Below the pieces are notes generated by a model. That model was not told where the DNA came from. It worked only from the letters and a program-made list of their open reading frames with translations, and ran no database searches. A stretch of DNA of 64,000 bases from UBA7328 sp965247965 (lineage in GTDB: Bacteria > Bacteroidota > Bacteroidia > Chitinophagales > Saprospiraceae): contig OZ252053.1 of NCBI GenBank assembly GCA_965247965.1, positions 806,001 to 870,000 of the forward strand, given 5' to 3'. Position 1 is the first letter of the stretch. Every line of letters starts with the position of its first letter. The translations under genes were made by a program, and so were the position numbers. Below are positions 9,211 to 17,063 of this stretch, piece by piece.

Positions 9211-10242
9211 TCACTGATCAAATTTCTTCTCCAGTGCCGCTATCCGTTTTAATAAATCCGGTAGTTTTTTAAACAAAGAATACGATTTGAGGTATTTTGT
9301 ATAAGGTAAGATCGGATAACCATACCATTTTTCCCCTTTTTCATCGATGGATGAGGCCACTCCCGACTTTGCCTGGATCATCGTATTCGGCGCAATTTTG
9401 ATGTGGCCTGCTATACCTACCTGACCGCCTATCTGGCTTCCTTCGCCTATTTCCGAACTCCCTGCAATGCCCGACTGAGCAGCAATAACGGCATTTTCAC
9501 CAATGACCACGTTATGGCCTACCTGGATCAAATTATCCAATTTGGCACCCTTTTTAATGATCGTCGAACCGACAGTCGCTCGATCAATGGTCGTTCCACT
9601 GCCTATTTCTACGCTGTCTTCTATGATCACATTGCCGACTTGCGGTATTTTATCAAATTGCTCGCTAATTTTGGAATACCCAAAACCATCGCTACCTACA
9701 ACGGCGTTGGCGTGGATGATCACCTCATTTCCGATCTTACAACTGGCGTAGATTTTTACGCCGGGATAGATCTTTGCTCGACTCCCGATTTCAACATTTT
9801 CACCAATGAAGACCTGATCACTTATTTCTGCCCCATCACCAATCGTCGCACCTTCTTTGATTACGGTAAATTTACCTATGGATACGGCATGGCCTAATAT
9901 CGCCGTTTCGTCTACACTGGCCAGAGCATCTATCCTGCCTATCTTTTCTGAATCGTCGGAATAGGTCTGTAATACTTTGGAAAAAGAGCCATAGACGTCA
10001 TTGACGTAGATGAGTGTGCTCGTACAATTTTTTTTAGGTATGAAGTCCTCGGCCACGAGTACAACCATGTCGCGGCCTTCGTAGAGAAACTTTTCGTATC
10101 TGGGATTTGCCAAAAAACAGAGAGCGCCAGATCTTTTATTGTCAATTTTATCGATGCTTTTCACCAGGTGGGCGGGATTACCTACTAGCCTGCCGTCGAT
10201 AAGTGAGGCGATTTGAGATGCTTGTTGATGAGTTATATTCAT
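9211..10242 (-). CDS. lpxD: UDP-3-O-(3-hydroxyacyl)glucosamine N-acyltransferase
   Basis: Third lipid A enzyme, adding the N-linked acyl chain. The protein has 343 residues. The N-terminal uridine-binding domain is followed by hexapeptide repeats, including the GSDGFGYS loop and the catalytic-histidine region NLIQVGHNVVIGENAVI. A short C-terminal helix contains KKLPDLLKRIAALEKKF. It is first in the series lpxD, lpxC/fabZ, lpxA on the minus strand and is divergent from hemC across 216 AT-rich bases. Confidence 0.95.
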   Translation of the reverse strand: MNITHQQASQIASLIDGRLVGNPAHLVKSIDKIDNKRSGALCFLANPRYEKFLYEGRDMVVLVAEDFIPKKNCTSTLIYVNDVYGSFSKVLQTYSDDSEKIGRIDALASVDETAILGHAVSIGKFTVIKEGATIGDGAEISDQVFIGENVEIGSRAKIYPGVKIYASCKIGNEVIIHANAVVGSDGFGYSKISEQFDKIPQVGNVIIEDSVEIGSGTTIDRATVGSTIIKKGAKLDNLIQVGHNVVIGENAVIAAQSGIAGSSEIGEGSQIGGQVGIAGHIKIAPNTMIQAKSGVASSIDEKGEKWYGYPILPYTKYLKSYSLFKKLPDLLKRIAALEKKFDQ

Positions 10243-10458
10243 ACCGTAAATATAGACCTAATTGACCGTAATAAGTTTAATCTTAAATACTGTCGATACC
10301 TAGGGGTTTCCGGTATAATAAGCGTTCGGATCAGTATTTGTAACCGTGCGAATTTATAATAAAGCGTACTTAATTCATATTTTATTGCGATGAATAGTTT
10401 ATTATTTCATTGTTACTAAATTTTTAAATCGTTCAAAGAATATAAGACTTTTGCAAGA

Positions 10459-11367
10459 ATGATCAATCGGAAGATAAGAATAGGCACGCGCGGCAGTGCA
10501 CTCGCGCTTTGGCAAGCCAATTATTTTAAGGATCAGGTACAAGCCAAAGACGTTGATTGTCAGATAGTTATAATCAAAACTCAAGGTGATCAAGTGCAAA
10601 ATTTGAGCTTTGACAAAATGGAGGGAAAGGGATTTTTTACAAAAGAAATCGAAGACGCCTTGCTCAATGAAGAAGTCGATGTAGCAGTGCATTCTATGAA
10701 AGATTTGCCCACCGATCATCCTAAAGGATTGGTCATTGGTGGAATTTCAGAACGCGCTAATCCGCAGGACTTGTTGATCATTCATCCTGACTCTTATGAT
10801 GCGGATTCGATTCTCAAAATCAGGAAAAATAGTGCAGTGGGAACCTCCTCAATTCGCAGAAAGATTCTGCTTCGATCCTTTCAGGACGATCTAAAGTTTA
10901 TAGACATCCGTGGCAATGTTCCTACACGCGTTAAAAAATTGGAGTCAATGTCGGAGTTAGATGCAATTGTTCTGGCGGCGGCAGGAATCGAACGCCTTAA
11001 AATTGATCTAGTTCAATTTGAGGTGGTTAGACTAAATGCAAAGGAATTTCCAAGCGCTCCTGCTCAGGGTGTGCTGGCTTATCAGTGCCGAGAAAACGAT
11101 TTGGAAATCAGAAGATTATTGAACGCATTAAATAGTGCAGAAACCTTGCAATGTACAAATGTCGAGCGCCAGATTTTGAAGTTAATGCAGGGAGGATGCC
11201 AGCTGCCCTTAGGTGCTTACTGCGAAAAAGATGTGGCCGGAAACTATCATTGTTATGCCGCTTATGCGAAAGATAACTTTGATCCTGTAAAATTTGCAAA
11301 TTTGTCGCAGACGACCACTTCTAATCTTGCAGAGCGCATGGTCGAAAAGTTAAAATCAAAAGAATAA
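10459..11367 (+). CDS. hemC: hydroxymethylbilane synthase (porphobilinogen deaminase)
   Basis: Joins four porphobilinogen units into hydroxymethylbilane for haem and sirohaem. Start motif IGTRGSALALWQA is at residues 6-18. The substrate-binding stretch DVAVHSMKDLP and the phosphate contact GTSSIRRKILL follow. The dipyrromethane cofactor cysteine lies in QGGCQLPLGAYC. Length of 302 is normal. The next gene starts after one intervening base, and hemD follows that, forming a haem operon with an unusual middle member. Confidence 0.96.
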   Translation: MINRKIRIGTRGSALALWQANYFKDQVQAKDVDCQIVIIKTQGDQVQNLSFDKMEGKGFFTKEIEDALLNEEVDVAVHSMKDLPTDHPKGLVIGGISERANPQDLLIIHPDSYDADSILKIRKNSAVGTSSIRRKILLRSFQDDLKFIDIRGNVPTRVKKLESMSELDAIVLAAAGIERLKIDLVQFEVVRLNAKEFPSAPAQGVLAYQCRENDLEIRRLLNALNSAETLQCTNVERQILKLMQGGCQLPLGAYCEKDVAGNYHCYAAYAKDNFDPVKFANLSQTTTSNLAERMVEKLKSKE

Positions 11368-11368
11368 G

Positions 11369-11965
11369 ATGTACTTGATCTTCGACACCGCCGCTGCCGG
11401 CAAACCGAAATCATTCAAAGCAGAAGTGTCCGATACATTTAATTGGCCCCGATTGATGCACATCTCGTGGATTCAACTGGGCAAAGATTTGAAACCCATA
11501 GAAGACCATAATTATCTCATCAAACCGAAAGGATTTACGCTTACGCAAGAATTAGCAGATAAAGCTCATGTAGAATTCGAAGAATTTGAAAAAAATGGGA
11601 ACGACCTAAAAGAGGTGCTCCTAAAACTTAAAAAAAGCAGCGAAAATGTAGAATACGTCTTTGCTCATAACCTCAAACTAAATGGAGCCATAGTCGGCGC
11701 CGAATGCTACCGAAAATCAATGAATAATTTTCTGGCCCATGTAGAGTCATACTGCCTCATGCACGAAGCGACTTATTATTGCAAAATCAAAGGAAAAACG
11801 AGCGGTTACAAATGGCCTACGTTGCAAGAAATGCACACTATAATATTTAACCAAGGATTTACGCCTGCTGGCAATGCCAGAGCGGACGTTATCGCTGCAT
11901 CAAGGTGTTTTATTGCATTGAAAAAGGCAAGGGCTTTTGAGGATATATTTTTTGATGATGAGTAA
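11369..11965 (+). CDS. DnaQ-fold (DEDD exonuclease-like) protein lacking a catalytic acid
   Basis: A 198-residue protein laid out like a 3'-5' exonuclease. The Exo I position reads FDTAAAGKPKSF where active enzymes have D-x-E-T-T-G, so the glutamate is replaced by alanine. Exo II resembles FAHNLKLNGAIVG, and the last aspartate region is NARADVIAASRCF. It sits in the hemC-hemD operon, ends inside the hemD start and is likely co-translated. It may be a nucleic-acid-binding protein without nuclease activity. The fold is inferred from motif order, and the loss of the acid is directly visible. Confidence 0.6.
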   Translation: MYLIFDTAAAGKPKSFKAEVSDTFNWPRLMHISWIQLGKDLKPIEDHNYLIKPKGFTLTQELADKAHVEFEEFEKNGNDLKEVLLKLKKSSENVEYVFAHNLKLNGAIVGAECYRKSMNNFLAHVESYCLMHEATYYCKIKGKTSGYKWPTLQEMHTIIFNQGFTPAGNARADVIAASRCFIALKKARAFEDIFFDDE

Positions 11966-12632
11966 GGTCAAAGTTTTTATCTCTAGAGAATTGGGCCCGG
12001 AAAGTGAATTCCGAAACGCGGTAGATGCGTCAACGATAGAAATAATCAACCAATATCTAATTGATTTTCAGCCGATTACATTCGAAACACCCTCATCAGC
12101 CTGGATATTCTTTTATTCCAAATCTGGAATAAAATATTACTTGCAAAATCGCAGTGAGCACTCGAAATTTAAGATCGCTGCGTTCGGCCCTTCGACAGCG
12201 AAATATTTCAGATCATTAACTGATCACTTACCGGAATTCATCGGAAGTGCTGAAAAAAATGACGTCGCTCTGGCATTTTCGCAAGAAGCGGACTATGAAT
12301 CCTGCACATTTGTAGTAGGCGAAAGATCATTGCGAAGTGTGCAGAAAATACTGAATAATCGGACTCATAATGAGATAGTCGTCTACCGAAATGCACCCAA
12401 AAAAATCATTGATGTTGAATGCCCTGATGTAGCCGTTTTTACAAGCCCGCTATCCGCGAATATTTATTTTTCAAATTATAAGGATCGCGAACATCCCAAT
12501 ATTGCCATCGGTAATACGACCGCCGAAGCTATTGAAAAGAATGGCAAAAAAGTGACTGCTATTCCAAGCAGTCCTAATGAAAATGAACTAGCTAAGGTTC
12601 TGAATTCCTATTTGCGTGCGCAACTTGGCTGA
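11955..12632 (+). CDS. hemD: uroporphyrinogen-III synthase
   Basis: Cyclises hydroxymethylbilane with ring D inversion. About 225 residues in two alpha/beta lobes; recognisable stretches are WIFFYSKSGIKYYL, AFGPSTAKYF, FVVGERSLRSV, VAVFTSPLSANIYF and IAIGNTTAEAIEKNGKKV. The family is weakly conserved, but this pattern plus the hemC neighbourhood makes the call firm. ATG codons at 11955 and 11958 both lie inside the end of the preceding gene; I took the first. The longer frame from 11937 would need a TTG start and is less likely. Confidence 0.85.
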   Translation: MMSKVKVFISRELGPESEFRNAVDASTIEIINQYLIDFQPITFETPSSAWIFFYSKSGIKYYLQNRSEHSKFKIAAFGPSTAKYFRSLTDHLPEFIGSAEKNDVALAFSQEADYESCTFVVGERSLRSVQKILNNRTHNEIVVYRNAPKKIIDVECPDVAVFTSPLSANIYFSNYKDREHPNIAIGNTTAEAIEKNGKKVTAIPSSPNENELAKVLNSYLRAQLG

Positions 12633-12664
12633 AATCTTTTTGAAATCAATCGATTATTTTGCTA

Positions 12665-12722
12665 CCAAGGCGCTTAGACGCAAAGAGCAAAACTTACCTT
12701 TGCGCCTTCGCGTCTTTGTGGC
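12665..12722. repeat. dispersed hairpin sequence of Bacteroidota type
   Basis: Imperfect inverted repeat: CAAGGCGCTTAGACGCAAAG, a short loop, then CTTTGCGCCTTCGCGTCTTT. Sequences of this kind occur between genes in many Bacteroidota genomes. It lies just upstream of the macro-domain relic and downstream of hemD. It may act as a transcription terminator or be an inert repeat. Confidence 0.5.
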
Positions 12723-12724
12723 TT

Positions 12725-12799
12725 ATGAAAATAGAACTGATACGAGGCGACATCACAAAAATCAAATCAGACGCAATAGTCAATGCAGTCAATAATTGA
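12725..12799 (+). pseudogene. macro-domain protein, N-terminal stub
   Basis: ATG at 12725 opens 24 codons that read KIELIRGDITKIKSDAIVNA then VNN before TGA. This is the first beta-strand and ADP-ribose-binding loop of macro domains (usual form GDITxxxxDAIVNAAN). Everything after that loop is gone, and the next 160 bases show no further macro motif. It is a truncated relic; the intact family removes or binds ADP-ribose. Confidence 0.8.
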
Positions 12800-12889
12800 G
12801 AAAGTGATCTTCGTTTGCTTTGATGAGAAAAATTATCAGATTTATTCGCAATTGTTAAGCCTAGTTTAATTTGGTGTGTTTGCCCAAGT

Positions 12890-12920
12890 TTGCTGTCTGC
12901 GATTTAAAACAATATATTTG
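12890..12920 (+). promoter_or_regulatory. probable Bacteroidota-type promoter of sodN
   Basis: TTG at 12890-12892 and TATATTTG at 12913-12920 are separated by 20 bases. This closely fits the -33 TTG / -7 TAnnTTTG arrangement used by the Bacteroidota primary sigma factor. Transcription would begin near 12927, leaving a 5' leader of about 32 bases before the sodN ATG. Confidence 0.55.
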
Positions 12921-12958
12921 AGCGTCGAATAAAATTAGTTAATCAATAAATATTTGTA

Positions 12959-13435
12959 ATGAAATTCTTTGCATCCAACACATTTTTGAGCCTAGCCCTG
13001 ATTGGTGGATTTTTATTCTCTTCAGGGAAAGCATTCGCTCACTGCGAGATCCCTTGCGGTATATATGAAGACTCGGTAAGAATAGCCATAATCAAAGAGC
13101 ATATCACTACCATCGAAAAGTCAATGAACAAGATCAAAGAAGAGTCAGCAAGTGATTCACCCAACTGGAATCAACTGGTCAGATGGGTCAATAATAAGGA
13201 AGAACACGCCAAAAAAATCCAGGACATCGTAAGCCAGTACTTCCTGCACCAAAGAATAAAATTGACTGATGCCGAAGACAATAAAGCGTACGCGAAATAT
13301 CAAAAACATCTTGGCTTGCTTCATCAAATGTTAGTCTACTCTATGAAGGCCAAACAGACGACCGATCAGGCCTTTATAGATAAGTTAAGGAAAGCCGTGG
13401 CTGCATTTGAGGACAGTTACTTCCATAAACATTGA
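12959..13435 (+). CDS. sodN: nickel superoxide dismutase with Sec-type signal peptide
   Basis: The predicted mature protein begins HCEIPCGIY, matching the nickel hook HCxxPCGxY in which His1, Cys2 and Cys6 hold nickel. The remaining ~120 residues form the expected four-helix bundle (RIAIIKEHITTIEKSMNKI and similar). Residues 1-27 are a signal peptide ending KAFA, so signal peptidase cleavage between A27 and H28 would itself create the nickel-binding N-terminus, replacing the SodX-type propeptide protease of other lineages. No sodX neighbour is seen. Action in the periplasm or outside the cell is inferred. Confidence 0.92.
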   Translation: MKFFASNTFLSLALIGGFLFSSGKAFAHCEIPCGIYEDSVRIAIIKEHITTIEKSMNKIKEESASDSPNWNQLVRWVNNKEEHAKKIQDIVSQYFLHQRIKLTDAEDNKAYAKYQKHLGLLHQMLVYSMKAKQTTDQAFIDKLRKAVAAFEDSYFHKH

Positions 13436-13474
13436 CAATTCGAATTCTATTCTCATATCTTATATCTAAAAAAA

Positions 13475-13858
13475 ATGGAATTAGAAGGAAAAATAGTCAA
13501 AATACTAGCCGTGCAGACCGGCACTTCGGCGCGAGGAGAATGGCGCAAGCAGGAATTTATTGTAGAATCCAGCAGCGGTCAATATCCTAAACAAGCCTGT
13601 CTTTATCTCTGGGGAGATAAGATCGATGAGTTTGAATTGACCGAGGGTGATGACATCAGAGCATCAATAGAAATCGAAAGCAGGGAATACAACGGTCGTT
13701 GGTACACGAATGTCCGGGCATGGCGAATTGAGAAGAAAACAGCTGAGGTAGAAGCATCCGAAGTAGACACATTTGCGGATGGCACTGCTCCGTCGTCACC
13801 ATTCAGCGAACCGAAATTAGTAGATCTTGGTGATGAGGATGACGGATTGCCATTTTGA
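13475..13858 (+). CDS. DUF3127 domain protein
   Basis: 127 residues. The conserved part (MELEGKIVKILAVQTGTSARG, then WRKQEFIVESSSGQYP, then GRWYTNVRAWRIEK) matches a small Bacteroidota family with an OB-fold look. The C-terminus is acidic and ends in DDGLPF, which resembles the acidic tail of single-stranded DNA-binding proteins. A role in DNA binding is therefore plausible but unproven. It follows sodN by 39 bases on the same strand; a functional link is not evident. Confidence 0.75.
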   Translation: MELEGKIVKILAVQTGTSARGEWRKQEFIVESSSGQYPKQACLYLWGDKIDEFELTEGDDIRASIEIESREYNGRWYTNVRAWRIEKKTAEVEASEVDTFADGTAPSSPFSEPKLVDLGDEDDGLPF

Positions 13859-14000
13859 CACGCTCAGTGCAGGCTACTTCGACACGCCGACTCCGCGCTC
13901 CGTCACTAAAGCTAAGAAGCGTAAGCCACCGAAGTAGCTTCGGCTACGTAGGCAGGGCGCTCAAGGCAGACTGTGGACTGCCGACGATTGCGTAGGTAAA
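13859..14000. repeat. GC-rich palindromic intergenic repeat
   Basis: Contains GCTACTTCGACACGCCGA and, downstream, GAAGTAGCTTCGGCTACG, which can fold on each other, plus a short ACAGTC-type tail. It is GC-richer than the flanking genes and carries no convincing frame. It looks like a dispersed palindromic repeat; a related motif is near 59070 (CTTGTCCTGAGCTCGTCGAA). Confidence 0.4.
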
Positions 14001-14020
14001 AAATTTGGGTATTCTATATT

Positions 14021-14443
14021 ATGGAGCAAGACTTATTAACAAAACTATCCGATCACAATCTTCGCAAAACGCCTTTCCGTCGAAGAATACTTCAAATTTT
14101 TATTGAATCAAAAGGTTTTGCGCTCACAAATCGCGACATCGAGGAAAAATTAGGTGATTTTGATCGCATTACTCTTTACCGTACATTAAAATCATTCGAA
14201 CAGCATGGCCTTATTCACCAGGTAATCCATGGCACCGGCACTCCCAAATATGCTCTATGTTCCGATGTATGTACCGAACACAACCATCGGGATGTGCATG
14301 CCCATTTCTTTTGCACAGATTGTGAGCAGACTACTTGTTTGGAGGACATCAGTGTACCCGAACCAAATCTTTCAAAAGGCTTCCGCGTACATGCTGCGCA
14401 ATTGGTACTCAATGGAGTGTGTGATGTGTGTACGAGAGCGTAG
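14021..14443 (+). CDS. Fur family metal-responsive repressor
   Basis: 140 residues. The N-terminal winged helix includes LRKTPFRRRILQIF and RITLYRTLKSFEQHGLIHQV. The dimerisation domain has the metal-site histidines HNHRDVHAHFFCTDCEQ and a closing CDVCTRA cysteine pair for structural zinc. Whether it senses iron, zinc or nickel cannot be told from sequence. It is convergent with the TonB receptor gene 62 bases downstream and close to nickel SOD. No operator was recognised. Confidence 0.9.
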   Translation: MEQDLLTKLSDHNLRKTPFRRRILQIFIESKGFALTNRDIEEKLGDFDRITLYRTLKSFEQHGLIHQVIHGTGTPKYALCSDVCTEHNHRDVHAHFFCTDCEQTTCLEDISVPEPNLSKGFRVHAAQLVLNGVCDVCTRA

Positions 14444-14505
14444 ATCAGCGCCTACCTGTTGATAGACCCGCCTATCTTGATATGGACATTCTACTACGCA
14501 TCTTT

Positions 14506-16404
14506 CTACAACCTAAATCGCACCCCGCCAATAATATTAAAGCCAAGTGTACTAAATCCATACACCTCCATAAACTCCGAATCTGTCAAGTTCTTTAAAT
14601 CCGCATACAGCATGACATTTTTGTTCAATTGAAACTGAGTATACATGTTAATAATCAGGAAGCTATCCAAAATAACCTCTTCAGCCATAAAGAAGTTATT
14701 GGGATCAAAAAACAAGTCTCTTCTTTTCCCTACACTTGATAATCTTGCGTTGATGAGAAGGTTATCAATAAGCTGAACATTTGCCGATAATGCAAAATTG
14801 TGCTTTGGTCGTCTATATAAATTGTTTGACTTAACCTCCTGGCCATTATCCTTTATTGTGGTTACCTCGCCGTCGAGGTAGACATACTGACCCTTCACGG
14901 AAAGGCGCTCGCTTAGTCGCACGCCTATTTCTACTTCAACACCTTGATCATTCCGTTTGTCCCGATTGAAATAGCCAGGTGTGAACTCGAATACGATCAC
15001 GTCATTGACTTTTCGCTTAAAATAGGTGAATTGAGTATCGAATTTGGAATCGTTCGAAATCACTTGAGCACCGAGTTCGAATGATTTGCTCAATTGTGGA
15101 TCGAGATTTTCGTTAGCTCCGAAAGCACCGTAAAGTTGAAAGAGATTGGGAGCCTTAAATCCCGTAGAATAGTTGCTAAAAATTTTCAATTGTTCGCCTG
15201 TCCAATAAGAGGCCGCCAATGAATAATTTGTATTCGCACCAAATTTCGAATGATCGCTATACCTCAAACCTAATTCGGCATTGAACCGGTCATTCGGATT
15301 TATCAAAAAAGTGACATAAGGGCTTAGGATATTGTCTGATGGATTAGGAGTGGTTGCCGACTCATGGATCATTCCATGGCTTTGATAATGGAGTCCACCG
15401 GTGAATTGAATTCTTTCGGAGAATTGATAATTCAACCATGAATCCACATTGTGAAATCGACCGAAAAACTCACTCAATCCGAAGGAAGAATCAAAAAGCC
15501 GGTCGGTTTTGGTGTAATTGTAGTTGACGTTAGCAGAGATATTTTCGCTAGTAAGTTTCAGCGCAGCACCGGTATTCAAAGTGTTATTTTGGTATATATT
15601 TTTTGCATCGGCAAATGCACCATCATCCGTATCACTCTGATAATCAGCGTATTGTATAAATGATCTTAGATTTATATTGTCGTGAAGAGCTAGCCCAATA
15701 TTGGATTGAAAACTGTTTAGATTAGAGCCATCTTTTTCGAATTGCGAGGCGGGATCAAGCGATAGAGCCTCGGATATTCCGTCCGATTCGCTGTGGCTGA
15801 AACTCGCATTGTAATGCAGCATACCGCTTTGACCGTTTGACCCGACATATCCGTTTAAGGTGCCAAACGATCCGTAGCCTGCATTGGCATTAAGGCCAAA
15901 ATTTTCGGAGTTGCTTTTATCCGTGATAATGTTGATCACTCCTGCTATAGCGTCAGAACCATACAAAGTGCTTTGACTGCCCTTCATAATTTCTATGCGT
16001 TCTATTTGGCCGAGTGCAATTGTCCTGATATCCGCAACACCTCCTATGCCCGAAGGGTCCAGCAAAGGTTGGCCATCGATGAGGATTAACGTATACTCTC
16101 CGCTTGCCCCTCTGAGGAATACACTTTTGTCCTTTCCGGGGTTGCTCTGGGCGCCGTTGACCGTCAGGCCCACTTCCTCGTCGAGCAATTGAGCGAGGTC
16201 CTTACCATAACTCTGTTCTATCTTTTGGCGATCTATTATACGAATTGGTTTGGCAGTTTTACTCAGTTTTAGGGGAATTTTAGAATGGGTGACCACCACC
16301 GTTTCCATAATTATGGAATCTGCGATGGACTGGCCCGACGTTTGTGCGCACATGAATATTTGCACTGTGACGAAGATTGATGTGAGCTTTACCTTTTTAT
16401 TCAT
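14506..16404 (-). CDS. TonB-dependent outer membrane receptor, BtuB-like
   Basis: 632 residues with a signal peptide (KKVKLTSIFVTVQIFMCAQTSG). A TonB-box-like METVVVTHSK lies at the mature start. The plug domain follows (FLRGASGEYTLILIDGQPLLDP and IERIEIMKGSQSTLYGSDAI, then AGVINIITDKS). The beta-barrel ends in FNIIGGVRFRL with a terminal hydrophobic residue. It takes up a chelated metal or cofactor across the outer membrane using TonB energy. The plug resembles BtuB, but no cobalamin riboswitch was seen upstream, so the substrate is open. Fur control is plausible from position. Confidence 0.9.
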   Translation of the reverse strand: MNKKVKLTSIFVTVQIFMCAQTSGQSIADSIIMETVVVTHSKIPLKLSKTAKPIRIIDRQKIEQSYGKDLAQLLDEEVGLTVNGAQSNPGKDKSVFLRGASGEYTLILIDGQPLLDPSGIGGVADIRTIALGQIERIEIMKGSQSTLYGSDAIAGVINIITDKSNSENFGLNANAGYGSFGTLNGYVGSNGQSGMLHYNASFSHSESDGISEALSLDPASQFEKDGSNLNSFQSNIGLALHDNINLRSFIQYADYQSDTDDGAFADAKNIYQNNTLNTGAALKLTSENISANVNYNYTKTDRLFDSSFGLSEFFGRFHNVDSWLNYQFSERIQFTGGLHYQSHGMIHESATTPNPSDNILSPYVTFLINPNDRFNAELGLRYSDHSKFGANTNYSLAASYWTGEQLKIFSNYSTGFKAPNLFQLYGAFGANENLDPQLSKSFELGAQVISNDSKFDTQFTYFKRKVNDVIVFEFTPGYFNRDKRNDQGVEVEIGVRLSERLSVKGQYVYLDGEVTTIKDNGQEVKSNNLYRRPKHNFALSANVQLIDNLLINARLSSVGKRRDLFFDPNNFFMAEEVILDSFLIINMYTQFQLNKNVMLYADLKNLTDSEFMEVYGFSTLGFNIIGGVRFRL

Positions 16405-16525
16405 CTATCCAAATTGACTAAGCACTAGTTGAGAAACCTTCTGTGAAGTTGCAAATCTCGCGTCCCAAATTCCAATTTGAATGCAAAAAAGTTGTATATT
16501 TCTATTGACCTTTAAGCACTACCAG

Positions 16526-17006
16526 ATGAGTTCAACAGAAAGTTTGGTCAAAGAAATATTGTCAAAACCTCAGGCGCAGCTTGTCGTCGAACGCGTAAAT
16601 GAAGAGTTGGTAAAAGAACTCCGGAAAAGGCAGGAGTTTTACGATCTGGTGCACGATAATATGAAAGCGGAATTCATAAATGGAGAGATCATTATTCATT
16701 CTCCGGAGGTAAAGGAGCACAATGATTCTACTAAAGGCCTCTTGTCCTTATTGGACAACTACGTAATAAAACATGATTTGGGTTATGTAGGAGTCGAAAA
16801 GGTAATGGTCAAATTTACGCGGAACGATTACGAACCCGATCTCTGTTTTTTCTCGAAAGCAAAATCACAAAAGTTTAAAAAAGGCTGCAGATGGCACGAT
16901 AGCCAGCACAGCGGTAAAGGGTTTTGAGATACCGACAAGGGCGATTTTTGATACCGAGATTCGTTTAGAGACTTTAAAAAAGATTTTATTGGCATACACC
17001 AAATGA
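16526..17006 (+). pseudogene. Uma2-family nuclease with internal deletion
   Basis: ATG at 16526 opens a typical Uma2 N-terminus (KAEFINGEIIIHSPEVKEHN, then YEPDLCFFSKAKSQKF). Just after that, the frame changes and the remaining sequence, ADGTIASTAVKGFEIPTR then AIFDTEIRLETLKKILLAYT, is the C-terminal end of the same family. The middle, which should carry the EVLSPST-type active-site strand, is missing. The gene is a remnant of a PD-(D/E)XK-fold protein. The frame through 16927 alone is not a complete gene. Confidence 0.75.
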
Positions 17007-17063
17007 AACTGTTGTCTCAACTTTTAGCATAACTCTTGAACTTGACTCTTGTACTTGAACTTG

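Noticed and set aside
16405..16480. Cobalamin riboswitch before the BtuB-like receptor
   Set aside because: The leader is short and none of the B12-box sequence could be found.
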